64,000 nt of DNA from Aurelia coerulea (Eukaryota; Cnidaria; Scyphozoa; Semaeostomeae; Ulmaridae): NCBI GenBank assembly GCA_039566865.1, contig CM076959.1, positions 17,344,501 to 17,408,500 of the forward strand, read 5' to 3'. How positions within the stretch are numbered: position 1 is the first letter of the stretch; each line of letters starts with the position of its first letter. The notes beneath the pieces were generated by a model. The model saw only the letters and a program-made list of their open reading frames with translations, was not told the origin of the DNA and made no database searches. The translations under genes were made by a program, and so were the position numbers. Below are positions 30,727-42,892 of the stretch, in pieces.

Positions 30727-31073
30727 CACGGGCTGATGAAGGATCCAGCTGCAGTAGCTTAGGCCTAGGCATAGGCATCAATCAAATGGTAAAAGCACAA
30801 TCTGCGTTCTTCTTCTGCGTTTATTTGCTCTCAAATGATTAAAAAAGTCCACAGTACTGCAAAAGATCCATAACTCGCCATATTGAGTGTAAATGAACGC
30901 AGTAGAAGAACGGATATTGTGCTTTTACCATTTGATTGATGCTAAGGATGCTTTAGTTAACAAAGCATTGCAGGAATGTTGCGAAGGTTGTTGATTTTTG
31001 GGCATTAGGCCATAACGGAAAAAAGCTAGGAGAATAGGCCTAAGCTACTGCAGTTGGATCTTCTATCAGCCCG
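30727..31073. mobile_element. 347-bp MULE-like foldback MITE with perfect 9-bp target duplication
   Basis: Starts CACGGGCTGATGAAGGATCC; the right arm is TAAGCTACTGCAGTTGGATC followed by TTCTATCAGCCCG. The inner arms ATCAATCAAATGGTAAAAGC / GCTTTTACCATTTGATTGAT are perfect. TATTCTTGT flanks it at 30718-30726 and 31074-31082. Confidence 0.88.
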
Positions 31074-31289
31074 TATTCTTGTTGAGACTTTTGCATAAAA
31101 GAAATGTTAGAAACCAACTGTTTTTTGTGTAAATAGACATGTATGCACAGACAATATAGCAACTTTGCAATATAGAGAAATAAAGACTGGCTTCTACAAT
31201 AAAACATTTTTATTCTATTGTCATCCTTTATGTTCAAGAGATGGAACATTTTTACACAAAATGTCAGGCCAAACGTACGTTTACAAAAA

Positions 31290-31800
31290 GAGCCTATTTT
31301 CACGAAAAAGAAAAGGCTATAGCATTACTTTTTAAGCAGAACTGGGTGTTTTCAAAGAGCCTATTTTCGAAAAAAAGGAAAAGGCAATAGCCTTAATTTT
31401 TGAACAAAGAAGGTAAAGGCTATAGCCTTACTTTTTGTTGAAAGACTGGTGTTTTCAAAATAGCCTATTTTTCGCAAGAGTAAAAGCAATATACCTCACT
31501 TTTTGGGCACCTTTCAAAATACCGATTTACCTTTGCCCTTTTTCCAAAATAGGCCCTTTTCAGAAATATCGATTTTTGGGCAAAAAGTAAGGCTAAACCC
31601 TTTGCTTTCTTGCAAAAATAGGCCCTTTTCAAAACTACCGATTTTGGGGCAAAAAGTAAGGCTAACCCCTTTGCTTTTTGGAAAAAATTGGCCCTTTTCA
31701 GAAAAACCGATGTTTGGGCAAAAAGTAAGGCTAACCCCTTTGCTTTTTTGCAAAAATGGGCCCTTTTCAGAACTACCGGTTTTCAGGCAAAAAAAAAAAG
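31290..31800. repeat. Divergent edge monomers of the satellite
   Basis: Units are recognisable but carry unusual blocks such as CCCTTTTCAGAAATATCGAT and GCTAAACCCTTTGC or GCTAACCCCTTTGC in place of GCTATAGCCTTTGC. A similar B-type monomer (CCCTTTTCAGAAATACCGAT, GCTAACCTCTTTGC) recurs as single units inside the arrays at 34441, 37476, 38099, 40792 and elsewhere. Confidence 0.8.
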
Positions 31801-31999
31801 GCTATAGCCTTTGCTTTTTTGCAAAAATAGGCCCATTTTGAAATTATTGATTTTTGGGCAAAAAGTAAGGCAAAAATAGGCCGATTTTGAAATTACTGAT
31901 TTTTGGGCAAAAAGTAAGGCTATAGCCTTTGCTTTTTTGCAAAAATAGGCCCATTTTGAAATTACTGATTTTTCGGCAAAAAGTAAGGCTATAGCCTTT

Positions 32000-34900
32000 C
32001 CTTTCTTGCAAAAATAGGCCCATTTTTATATAACTGATTTTTAGGCAAAAAGTAAGGCTATAGCCTTTGCTTTTTTGCAAAAATAGGCCCATTTTGAAAT
32101 TACTGATTTTTGGGCAAAAAGTAAGGCAAAAATAGGCCGATTTTGAAATTACTGATTTTTGGGCAAAAAGTAAGGCTATAGCCTTTGCTTTTTTGCAAAA
32201 ATAGGCCCATTTTGAAATTACTGATTTTTGGGCAAAAAGTAAGGCAAAAATAGGCCGATTTTGAAATTACTGATTTTTGGGCAAAAAGTAAGGCTATAGC
32301 CTTTGCTTTTTTGCAAAAATAGGCCCATTTTGAAATTACTGATTTTTCGGCAAAAAGTAAGGCTATAGCCTTTGCTTTTTTGCAAAAATAGGCCCATTTT
32401 GAAATTACTGATTTTTGGGCAAAAAGTAAGGCTATAGCCTTTGCTTTTTTGCAAAAATAGGCCCATTTTGAAATTACTGATTTTTGGGCAAAAAGGAAGG
32501 CTATAGCCTTTGCTTTTTTGCAAAAATAGGCCCATTTTGAAATTACTGATTTTTGGGCAAAAAGTAAGGCTATAGCCTTTGCTTTTTTGCAAAAATAGGC
32601 CCATTTTGAAATTACTGATTTTTGGGCAAAAAGTAAGGCAAAAATAGGACGATTTTGAAATTACTGATTTTTGGGCAAAAAGTAAGGCTATAGCCTTTGT
32701 TTTTTACAAAAATAGGCCCATTTTGAAATTACTCATTTTTAAGCAAAAAGTAAGGCTATAGCCTTTGCTTTTTTGCAAAAATAGGCCCATTTTGAAATTA
32801 CTGATTTTTGGGCAAAAAGTAAGGCAAAAATAGGACGATTTTGAAATTACTGATTTTTGGGCAAAAAGTAAGGCTATAGCCTTTGCTTTTTTGCAAAAAT
32901 AGGCCCATTTTAGGCCCATTTTGAAATTACTGATTTTTGGGCAAAAAGTAAGACTATAGCCTTTGCTTTTTTGCAAAAATAGGCCCATTTTGAAATTACT
33001 GATTCTTGGGCAAAAAGTAAGGCTATAGCCTTTGCTTTTTTGCAAAAATAGGCCCATTTTGAAATTACTGAATATTGGGCAAAAAGTAAGGCAAAAATAG
33101 GCCGATTTTGAAATTACTGATTTTTGGGCAAAAAGTAAGGCTATAGCCTTTGCTTTTTGCAAAAATAGGCCCATTTTGAAATTACTGATTTTTAAGCAAA
33201 AAGTAAGGCTATAGCCTTTGCTTTTTTGCAAAAATAGGCCCATTTTGAAATTACTGATTTTTGGGCAAAAAGTAAGGCAAAAATAGGACGATTTTGAAAT
33301 TACTGATTTTTGGGCAAAAAGTAAGGCTATAGCCTTTGCTTTTTTGCAAAAATAGGCCCATTTTGAAATTACTGATTTTTGGGCAAAAAGTAAGGCTATA
33401 GCCTTTGCTTTTTTGCAAAAATAGGCCCATTTTGAAATTACTGAATATTGGGCAAAAAGTAAGGCAAAAATAGGCCGATTTTGAAATTACTGATTTTTGG
33501 GCAAAAAGTAAGGCTATAGCCTTTGCTTTTTGCAAAAATAGGCCCATTTTGAAATTACTGATTTTTAGGCAAAGAGTAAGGCTATAGCCTTTGCTTTTTT
33601 GCAAAAATAGGCCCATTTTGAAATTACTGATTTTTGGGCAAAAAGTAAGGCTATAACCTTTGCCTTTTTGCAAAAATAGGCCCATCTGGAAATTACTGAT
33701 TTTTGGGCAAAAAGTAAAGCTATAGCCTTTGCTTTTTTGCAAAAATAGGCCCATTTTGAAACTACTGATTTTTGGGCAAAATGTAAGGCTATAGCCTTTG
33801 CCTTTTTGCATAAATAGGCCCATTTTGAAATCACTGATTTTCGGGCAAAAAGTAAGGCTATAGCCTTTGCTTTTTTGCAAAAATAGGCCCATTTTGAAAT
33901 TACTGATTTTTGGGCAAAAAGTAAGACTATAGCCTTTGCTTTTTTTGCAAAAATAGGCCCATTTTGAAATTACTGATTTTTGGGCAAAAAGTAAGACTAT
34001 AGCCTTTGCTTTTTTTGCAAAAATAGGCCCATTTTGAAATTACTGATTTTTGGGCAAAAAGTAAGGCTATAGCCTTTGCTTTTTTGCAAAAATAGGCCCA
34101 TTTTGAAATTACTGATTTTTGGGCAAAAAGTAAGGCTATAGCCTTTGCTTTTTTGCAAAAATAGGCCCATTTTGAAATCACTGATTTTCGGGCAAAAAGT
34201 AAGGCTATAGCCTTTGCTTTTTTGCAAAAATATGCCCATTTTGAAATTATTGATTTTAGGGCAAAAAGTAAGGCTATAGCCTTTGCTTTTTTGCAAAAAT
34301 AGGCCCATTTTGAAATTACTGATTTTTGGGCAAAAAGTAAGGCTATAGCCTTTGCTTTTTTGCAAATATAGGCCCATTTTGAAATTACTGATTTTTGGGC
34401 AAAAAGTAAGGCTATAGCCTTTGCTTTTTTGCAAAAATAGGCCCTTTTCAGAAATACCGATTTTTGGGGAAAAGGTAAGGCTAACCTCTTTGCTTTTTGG
34501 CAAAAAATAGGCCCATTTTGAGATTACTGATTTTTGGGCAAAAAGTAAGGCTATAGCCTTTGCTTTTTTGCAAAAATAGGCCCATTTTGAAATTACTGAT
34601 TTTTCGGCAAAAAGTAAGGCTATAGCCTTTGCTTTTTTGCAAAAATAGGCCCATTTTGAAATTACTGATTTTTGGGCAAAAAGTAAGGCTATAGCCTTTG
34701 CTTTTTTGCAAAAATAGGCCCATTTTGAAATTACTGATTTTTGGGCAAAAAGAAAGGCTATAGCCTTTGCTTTTTTGCAGAAATAGGCCCATTTCGAAAT
34801 CACTGATTTTCGGGCAAAAAGTAAGGCTATAGCCTTTGCTTTTTTGCAAAAATATGCCCATTTTGAAATTATTGATTTTAGGGCAAAAAGTAAGGCTATA

Positions 34901-37900
34901 GCCTTTGCTTTTTTGCAAAAATAGGCCCATTTTGAAATTACTGATTTTTGGGCAAAAAGTAAGCCTATAGCCTTTGCTTTTTTGCAAATATAGGCCCATT
35001 TTGAAATTACTGATTTTTGGGCAAAAAGTAAGGCTATAGCCTTTCCTTTCTTGCAAAAATAGGCCCATTTTTATATAACTGATTTTTAGGCAAAAAGTAA
35101 GGCTATAGCCTTTGCTTTTTTGCAAAAATAGGCCCATTTTGAAATTACTGATTTTTGGGCAAAAAGTAAGGCAAAAATAGGCCGATTTTGAAATTACTGA
35201 TTTTTGGGCAAAAAGTAAGGCTATAGCCTTTGCTTTTTTGCAAAAATAGGCCCATTTTGAAATTACTGATTTTTGGGCAAAAAGTAAGGCAAAAATAGGC
35301 CGATTTTGAAATTACTGATTTTTGGGCAAAAAGTAAGGCTATAGCCTTTGCTTTTTTGCAAAAATAGGCCCATTTTGAAATTACTGATTTTTCGGCAAAA
35401 AGTAAGGCTATAGCCTTTGCTTTTTTGCAAAAATAGGCCCATTTTGAAATTACTGATTTTTGGGCAAAAAGTAAGGCTATAGCCTTGGCTTTTTTGCAAA
35501 AATAGGCCCATTTTGAAATTACTGATTTTTGGGCAAAAAGTAAGGCTATAGCCTTTGCTTTTTTGCAAAAATAGGCCCATTTTGAAATTACTGATTTTTG
35601 GGCAAAAAGTAAGGCTATAGCCTTTGCTTTTTTGCAAAAATAGGCCCATTTTGAAAATTACTGATTTTTGGGCAAAAAGTAAGGCAAAAATAGGACGATT
35701 TTGAAATTACTGATTTTTGGGCAAAAAGTAAGGCTATAGCCTTTGTTTTTTACAAAAATAGGCCCATTTTGAAATTACTCATTTTTAAGCAAAAAGTAAG
35801 GCTATAGCCTTTGCTTTTTTACAAAAATAGGCCCATTTTGAAATTACTGATTTTTGGGCAAAAAGTAAGGCAAAAATAGGCCGATTTTGAAATTACTGAT
35901 TTTTGGGCAAAAAGTAAGGCTATAGCCTTTGCTTTTTTCCAAAAATAGGCCCATTTTCAAATTACTGATTTTTGGGCAAAAAGTAAGACTATAGCCTTTG
36001 CTTTTTTGCAAAAATAGGCCCATTTTGAAATTACTGATTCTTGGGCAAAAAGTAAGGCTATAGCCTTTGCTTTTTTGCAAAAATAGGCCCATTTTGAAAT
36101 TACTGAATATTGGGCAAAAAGTAAGGCAAAAATAGGCCGATTTTGAAATTACTGATTTTTGGGCAAAAAGTAAGGCTATAGCCTTTGTTTTTTACAAAAA
36201 TAGGCCCATTTTGAAATTACTCATTTTTAAGCAAAAAGTAAGGCTATAGCCTTTGCTTTTTTACAAAAATAGGCCCATTTTGAAATTACTGATTTTTGGG
36301 CAAAAAGTAAGGCAAAAATAGGACGATTTTGAAATTACTGATTTTTGGGCAAAAAGTAAGGCTATAGCCTTTGCTTTTTTGCAAAAATAGGCCCATTTTG
36401 AAATTACTGATTTTTGGGCAAAAAGTAAGGCTATAGCCTTTGCTTTTTTGCAAAAATAGGCCCATTTTGAAATTACTGAATTTTGGGCAAAAAGTAAGGC
36501 AAAAATAGGCCCATTTTGAAATTACTGATTTTTGGGCAAAAAGTAAGGCTATAGCCTTTGCTTTTTGCAAAAATAGGCCCATTTTGAAATTACTGATTTT
36601 TAGGCAAAAAGTAAGGCTATAGCCTTTGCTTTTTTGCAAAAATAGGCCCATTTTGAAATTACTGATTTTTGGGCAAAAAGTAAGGCTATAACCTTTGCCT
36701 TTTTGCAAAAATAGGCCCATTTGGAAATTACTGATTTTTGGGCAAAAAGTAAAGCTATAGCCTTTGCTTTTTTGCAAAAATAGGCCCATTTTGAAAGTAC
36801 TGATTTTTGGGCAAAAAGTAAGGCTATAGCCTTTGCCTTTTTGCATAAATAGGCCCATTTTGAAATCACTGATTTTCGGGCAAAAAGTAAGGCTATAGCC
36901 TTTGCTTTTTTGCAAAAATAGGCCCATTTTGAAATTACTGATTTTTGGGCAAAAAGTAAGACTATAGCCTTTGCTTTTTTTGCAAAAATAGGCCCATTTT
37001 GAAATTACTGATTTTTGGGCAAAAAGTAAGACTATAGCCTTTGCTTTTTTTGCAAAAATAGGCCCATTTTGAAATTACTGATTTTTGGGCAAAAAGTAAG
37101 ACTATAGCCTTTGCTTTTTTGCAAAAATAGGCCCATTTTGAAAATACTGATTTTTGGGCAAAAAGTAAGGCTATAGCCTTTGCTTTTTTGCAAAAATAGG
37201 CCCATTTTGAAATCACTGATTTTCGGGCAAAAAGTAAGGCTATAGCCTTTGCTTTTTTGCAAAAATATGCCCATTTTGAAATTATTGATTTTAGGGCAAA
37301 AAGTAAGGCTATAGCCTTTGCTTTTTTGCAAAAATAGGCCCATTTTGAAATTACTGATTTTTGGGCAAAAAGTAAGCCTATAGCCTTTGCTTTTTTGCAA
37401 AAATAGGCCCATTTTGAAATTACTGATTTTTGGGCAAAAAGTAAGGCTATAGCCTTTGCTTTTTTGCAAAAATAGGCCCTTTTCAGAAATACCGATTTTT
37501 GGGGAAAAGGTAAGGCTAACCTCTTTGCTTTTTGGCAAAAAATAGGCCCATTTTGAGATTACTGATTTTTGGGCAAAACGTAAGGCTATAGCCTTTGCTT
37601 TTTTTGCAAAAATAGGCCCATTTTGAAATTTCTGATTTTTCGGCAAAAAGTAAGGCTATAGCCTTTGCTTTTTTGCAAAAATAGGCCCATTTTGAAATTA
37701 CTGATTTTTGGGCAAAAAGTAAGGCTATAGCCTTTGCTTTTTTGGAAAAATAGGCCCATTTTGAAATTACTGATTTTTGGGCAAAAAGAAAGGCTATAGC
37801 CTTTGCTTTTTTGCAGAAATAGGCCCATTTCGAAATCACTGATTTTCGGGCAAAAAGTAAGGCTATAGCCTTTGCTTTTTTGCAAAAATATGCCCATTTT

Positions 37901-38080
37901 GAAATTATTGATTTTAGGGCAAAAAGTAAGGCTATAGCCTTTGCTTTTTTGCAAAAATAGGCCCATTTTGAAATTACTGATTTTTGGGCAAAAAGTAAGC
38001 CTATAGCCTTTGCTTTTTTGCAAATATAGGCCCATTTTGAAATTACTGATTTTTGGGCAAAAAGTAAGGCTATAGCCATT
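32000..38080. repeat. Tandem duplication of an approximately 3.04-kb satellite block
   Basis: Variant monomers recur at a fixed offset: the CCCATTTTTATATAACTG variant at 32019 and 35064 (offset 3045), the B-type unit at 34441 and 37476 (3035), and matching open-frame ends (33251/36286, 33565/36600, 33927/36962; all 3035). This is a higher-order duplication of roughly 32000-35045 into 35045-38080. Confidence 0.85.
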
Positions 38081-41000
38081 GCTTTTTTGCAAAAATAGGC
38101 CCTTTTCAGAAATACCGAATTTTGGGGAAAAGGTAAGGCTAACCTATTTGCTTTTTGGCAAAAAATAGGCCCATTTTGAGATTACTGATTTTTGGGCAAA
38201 ACGTAAGGCTATAGCCTTTGCTTTTTTTGCAAAAATAGGCCCATTTTGAAATTTCTGATTTTTCGGCAAAAAGTAAGGCTATAGCCTTTGCTTTTTTGCA
38301 AAAATAGGCCCATTTTGAAATTACTGATTTTTGGGCAAAAAGTAAGGCTATAGCCTTTGCTTTTTTGCAAAAATAGGCCCATTTTGAAATTACTGATTTT
38401 TGGGCAAAAAGAAAGGCTATAGCCTTTGCTTTTTTGCAGAAATAGGCCCATTTTGAAATCACTGATTTTCGGGCAAAAAGTAAGGCTATAGCCTTTGCTT
38501 TTTTGCAAAAATATGCCCATTTTGAAATTATTGATTTTAGGGCAAAAAGTAAGGCTATAGCCTTTGCTTTTTTGCAAAAATAGGCCCATTTTGAAATTAC
38601 TGATTTTTGGGCAAAAAGTAAGCCTATAGCCTTTGCTTTTTTGCAAATATAGGCCCATTTTGAAATTACTGATTTTTGGGCAAAAAGTAAGGCAAAAATA
38701 GGCCGATTTTGAAATTACAGATTTTTGGGCAAAAAGTAAGGCTATAGCCTTTGCTTTTTTGGAAAATAGGCCCATTTTGAAATTACTGATTTTTGGGCAA
38801 AAAATAAAGCTATAGCCTTTGCTTTTTTGCAAAAATAGGCCCATTTTCAAATTACTGATTTTTGGGCAAAAAGTAAGGCAAAAATAGGCAGATTTTGAAA
38901 TTACTGATTTTTTGGCAAAAAGTAAGGCTATAGCCTTTGCTTTTTGCAAAAATAGGCCCATTTTGAAATTACTGATTTTTAGGCAAAAAGTAAGGCTATA
39001 GCCTTTGCTTTTTTGCAAAAATAGGCCCATTTTGAAATTACTGATTTTTGGGCAAAAAGTAAGGCTATAGCCTTTGCCTTTTTGCAAAAATAGGCCCATT
39101 TTGAAATTACAGATTTTTGGGCAAAAAGTAAGGCTATAGCCTTTGCTTTTTTGGAAAAATAGGCCCATTTTGAAGTCACTGATTTTTGGGCAAAAAGTAA
39201 TGCTATAGCCTTTGAAAATTTTGCAAAAATAGGCCCATTTGAAAATTACTGATTTTTGGGCAAAAAGTAAGGCTATAGCCTTTGCTTTTTTGCAAAAATA
39301 GGCCCATTTTGAAATTACTGATTTTTGGGCAAAAAGTAAGGCTATAGCCTTTGCTTTTTTGCAAAAATAGGCCCATTTTGAAATTACTGATTTTTGGGCA
39401 AAAAGTAAGGCTATAGCCTTTGCTTTTTTGCAAAAATAGGCCGATATTGAAATCACTGATTTTTCGGCAAAAAGTAAGGCTATAGCCTTTGCTTTTTTGG
39501 AAAAATAGGCCCATTTTGAAGTCACTGATTTTTGGGCAAAAAGTAATGCTATAGCCTTTGAAAATTTTGCAAAAATAGGCCCATTTTGAAATTATTGATT
39601 TTAGGGCAAAAAGTAAGGCTATAGCCTTTGCTTTTTTGCAAAAATAGGCCCATTTTGAAATTACTGATTTTTGGGCAAAAAGTAAGGCTATAGCCTTTGC
39701 TTTTTTGCAAAAATAGGCCCATTTTGAAATTACTGATTTTTGGGCAAAAAGTAAGGCAAAAATAGGCCGATTTTGAAATTACTGATTTTTGGGCAAAAAG
39801 TAAGGCTATAGCCTTTGTTTTTTTGCAAAAATAGGCCCATTTTGAAATTACTGATTTTTGGGCAAAAAGTAAGGCTATAGCCTTTGCTTTTTTGCAAAAA
39901 TAGGCCCATTTTGAAATTACTGAATATTGGGCAAAAAGTAAGGCAAAAATAGGCCGATATTGAAATTACTGATTTTTGGGCAAAAAGTAAGGCTATAGCC
40001 TTTGCTTTTTGCAAAAATAGGACCATTTTGAAATTACTGATTTTTAGGCAAAAAGTAAGGCTATAGCCTTTGCTTTTTTGCAAAAATAGGCCCATTTTGA
40101 AATTACTGATTTTTGGGCAAAAAGTAAGGCTATAGCCTTTGCCTTTTTGCAAAAATAGACCCATTTTGAAATTACAGATTTTTGGGCAAAAAGTAAGGCT
40201 ATAGCCTTTGCTTTTTTGGAAAAATAGGCCCATTTTGAAGTCACTGATTTTTGGGCAAAAAGTAATGCTATAGCCTTTGAAAATTTTGCAAAAATAGGCC
40301 CATTTTAAAATTACGGATTTTTGCGCAAAAAGTAAGGCTATAGCCTTTGCTTTTTTGCAAAAATAGGCCCATTTTGAAATTACGGATTTTTGGGCAAAAA
40401 GTAAGGCTATAGCCTTTGCTTTTTTGCAAAAATAGGCCCATTTTGAAATTACTGATTTTTCGGCAAAAAGTAAGGCTATAGCCTTTGCTTTTTTGCAAAA
40501 ATAGGCCCATATTGAAATCACTGATTTTTCGGCAAAAAGTAAGGCTATAGCCTTTGCTTTTTTGCAAAAATAGGCCCATATTGAAATCACTGATTTTCGG
40601 GCAAAAAGTAAGGCTATAGCCTTTGCTTTTTTTGCAAAAATAGGCCCATTTTGAAATTAGCGATTTTCGGGCAAAAAGTAAGGCTATAGCCTTTGCTTTT
40701 TTGCAAAAATAGGCCCATTTTGAAATTATTGATTTTTGGGCAAAAAGTAAGGCTATAGCCTTTGCTTTTTTGCAAAAATAGGCCCTTTTCAGAAATACCG
40801 AATTTTGGGGAAAAGGTAAGGCTAACCTCTTTGCTTTTTGGCAAAAAATAGGCCCATTTTGAGATTACTGATTTTTGGGCAAAAAGTAAGGCTATAGCCT
40901 TTGCTTTTTTTGCAAAAATAGGCCCATTTTGAAATTACTGATTTTTGGGCAAAAAGTAAGGCTATAGCCTTTGCCTTTTTGCAAAAATAGGCCCATTTTG

Positions 41001-42272
41001 AAATTACAGATTTTTGGGCAAAAAGTAAGGCTATAGCCTTTGCTTTTTTGGAAAAATAGGCCCATTTTGAAGTCACTGATTTTGGGCAAAAAGTAATGCT
41101 ATAGCCTTTGAAAATTTTGCAAAAATAGGCCCATTTTAAAATTACTGATTTTTCGGCAAAAAGTAAGGCTATAGCCTTTGATTTTTTGCAAAAATAGGCC
41201 CATTTTGAAATTACTGATTTTTGGGCAAAAAGTAAGGCTATAGCCTTTGCTTTTTTGCAAAAATAGGCCCATTTTGAAATTACTGATTTTTGGGCAAAAA
41301 GTAAGGCTATAGCCTTTGCTTTTTTGCAAAAATAGGCCCATATTGAAATCACTGATTTTTCGGCAAAAAGTAAGGCTATAGCCTTTGCTTTTTTGGAAAA
41401 ATAGGCCCATTTTGAAGTCACTGATTTTTGGGCAAAAAGTAATGCTATAGCCTTTGAAAATTTTGCAAAAATAGGCCCATTTTGAAATTATTGATTTTAG
41501 GGCAAAAAGTAAGGCTATAGCCTTTGCTTTTTTGCAAAAATAGGCCCATTTTGAAATTACTGATTTTTGGGCAAAAAGTAAGGCTATAGCCTTTGCTTTT
41601 TTGCAAATATAGGCCCATTTTGAAATTACTGATTTTTGGGCAAAAAGTAAGGCAAAAATAGGCCCATTTTGAAATTACTGATTTTTGGGCAAAAAGTAAG
41701 GCTATAGCCTTCGTTTTTTTGCAAAATTAGGCACATTTTGAAATTACTGCTTTTTGGGCAAAAAGTAAGGCTATAGCCTTTGCTTTTTTGCAAAAATAGG
41801 CCCATTTTGAAATTACTGAATATTGGGCAAAAAGTAAGGCAAAAATAGGCCCATTTTGAAATTACTGATTTTTGGGCAAAAAGTAAGGCTATAGCCTTTG
41901 CTTTTTGCAAAAATAGGCCCATTTTGAAATTACTGATTTTTGGGCAAAAAGTAGGGCTATAGCCTTTGCTTTTTTGCAAAAATAGGCCCATTTTGAAATT
42001 ACTGATTTTTGGGCAAAAAGTAAGGCTATATATAGCCTTTGCTTTTTTGCAAAAATAGGCCCATTTTGAAATTACCGATTTTTGGGCAAAAAGTAAGGCT
42101 ATAGCCTTTGCTTTTTTGGAAAAATAGGCCCATTTTGAAGTCACTGATTTTTGGGCAAAAAGTAATGCTATAGCCTTTGAAAATTTTGCAAAATTAGGCC
42201 CATTTTGAAATTACTGATTTTTGGGCAAAAGTAAGGCTATAGCCTTTGCTTTTGGGCGAAAATTGGCCCATT

Positions 42273-42569
42273 AACGGCCATCGTCCATTCTGACCAACTT
42301 GTGTACAATGAGGTGATACAACAGAGATGACACAGTAGGCTTGGCGAAAATGGGGTCGTATGTCAGGGAATTCTATTATAGCATAATACTATTATACTAT
42401 TATACCTTTTCTAGTGAATATACATCTTTATGTTGTATGTATATTGCATGTAGGGGAACTGGGGCCCCCAGAGGGAATAGAAGGGGGTTACAAAGGGAAC
42501 CCAGGCAAAGATAGAGGCAGTGGGAAAGGACATGGCCATGGGAGCAATAGCTGACATGGCCCTACCGCC
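42273..42569. repeat. Terminal block A, copy 1
   Basis: Starts AACGGCCATCGTCCATTCTG and ends CATGGCCCTACCGCC. Identical to 45978-46274 apart from about one base (ATTCTG against ATTTTG). Confidence 0.93.
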
Positions 42570-42892
42570 TTAGTGGGATACAAGGGATACATACGACCCA
42601 ATTCTAAGAGTTCATAATATGCCTTTACTTCAACAGCAAACGTTCATTCGTCTGTGTGGCAGAGTCAATGTCTTGACAGGAACTTGAAATTATCTCTTGT
42701 TCTAAGAGTGTGAATTGACGTCCTTGGACTTGTTTGCTGATTTCTGAATCTGGAAAATCTGATTGGATTTCCTTGAGTGACTTCCTATTTTTGTTCTCTC
42801 ACTGTTAGAGTTTGTTTGTTTATTGCCAGTCAATGGACTGATGTGATACTTTAAAATCTGCAAGATAAACTAATGAGTGCATTTGGGGGGGG

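Larger units (their letters stand above)
31290..42272. repeat. 69-bp satellite array 1 (about 11 kb)
   Basis: Head-to-tail monomers of 69 bp with consensus order GATTTTTGGGCAAAAAGT, AAGGCTATAGCCTT, TGC, TTTTTTGCAAAAATAGGCCC, ATTTTGAAATTACT. About 160 units are estimated from the length. The first 500 bp (31290-31800) hold divergent, irregular monomers, as expected at an array edge. It includes 49-bp deletion monomers and block duplications. Open minus-strand frames arise because the unit is 23 codons long. Confidence 0.97.

Noticed and set aside
31861..42272. CRISPR-like array
   Set aside because: Monomers are contiguous with no unique spacers, and the setting is a eukaryotic genome.
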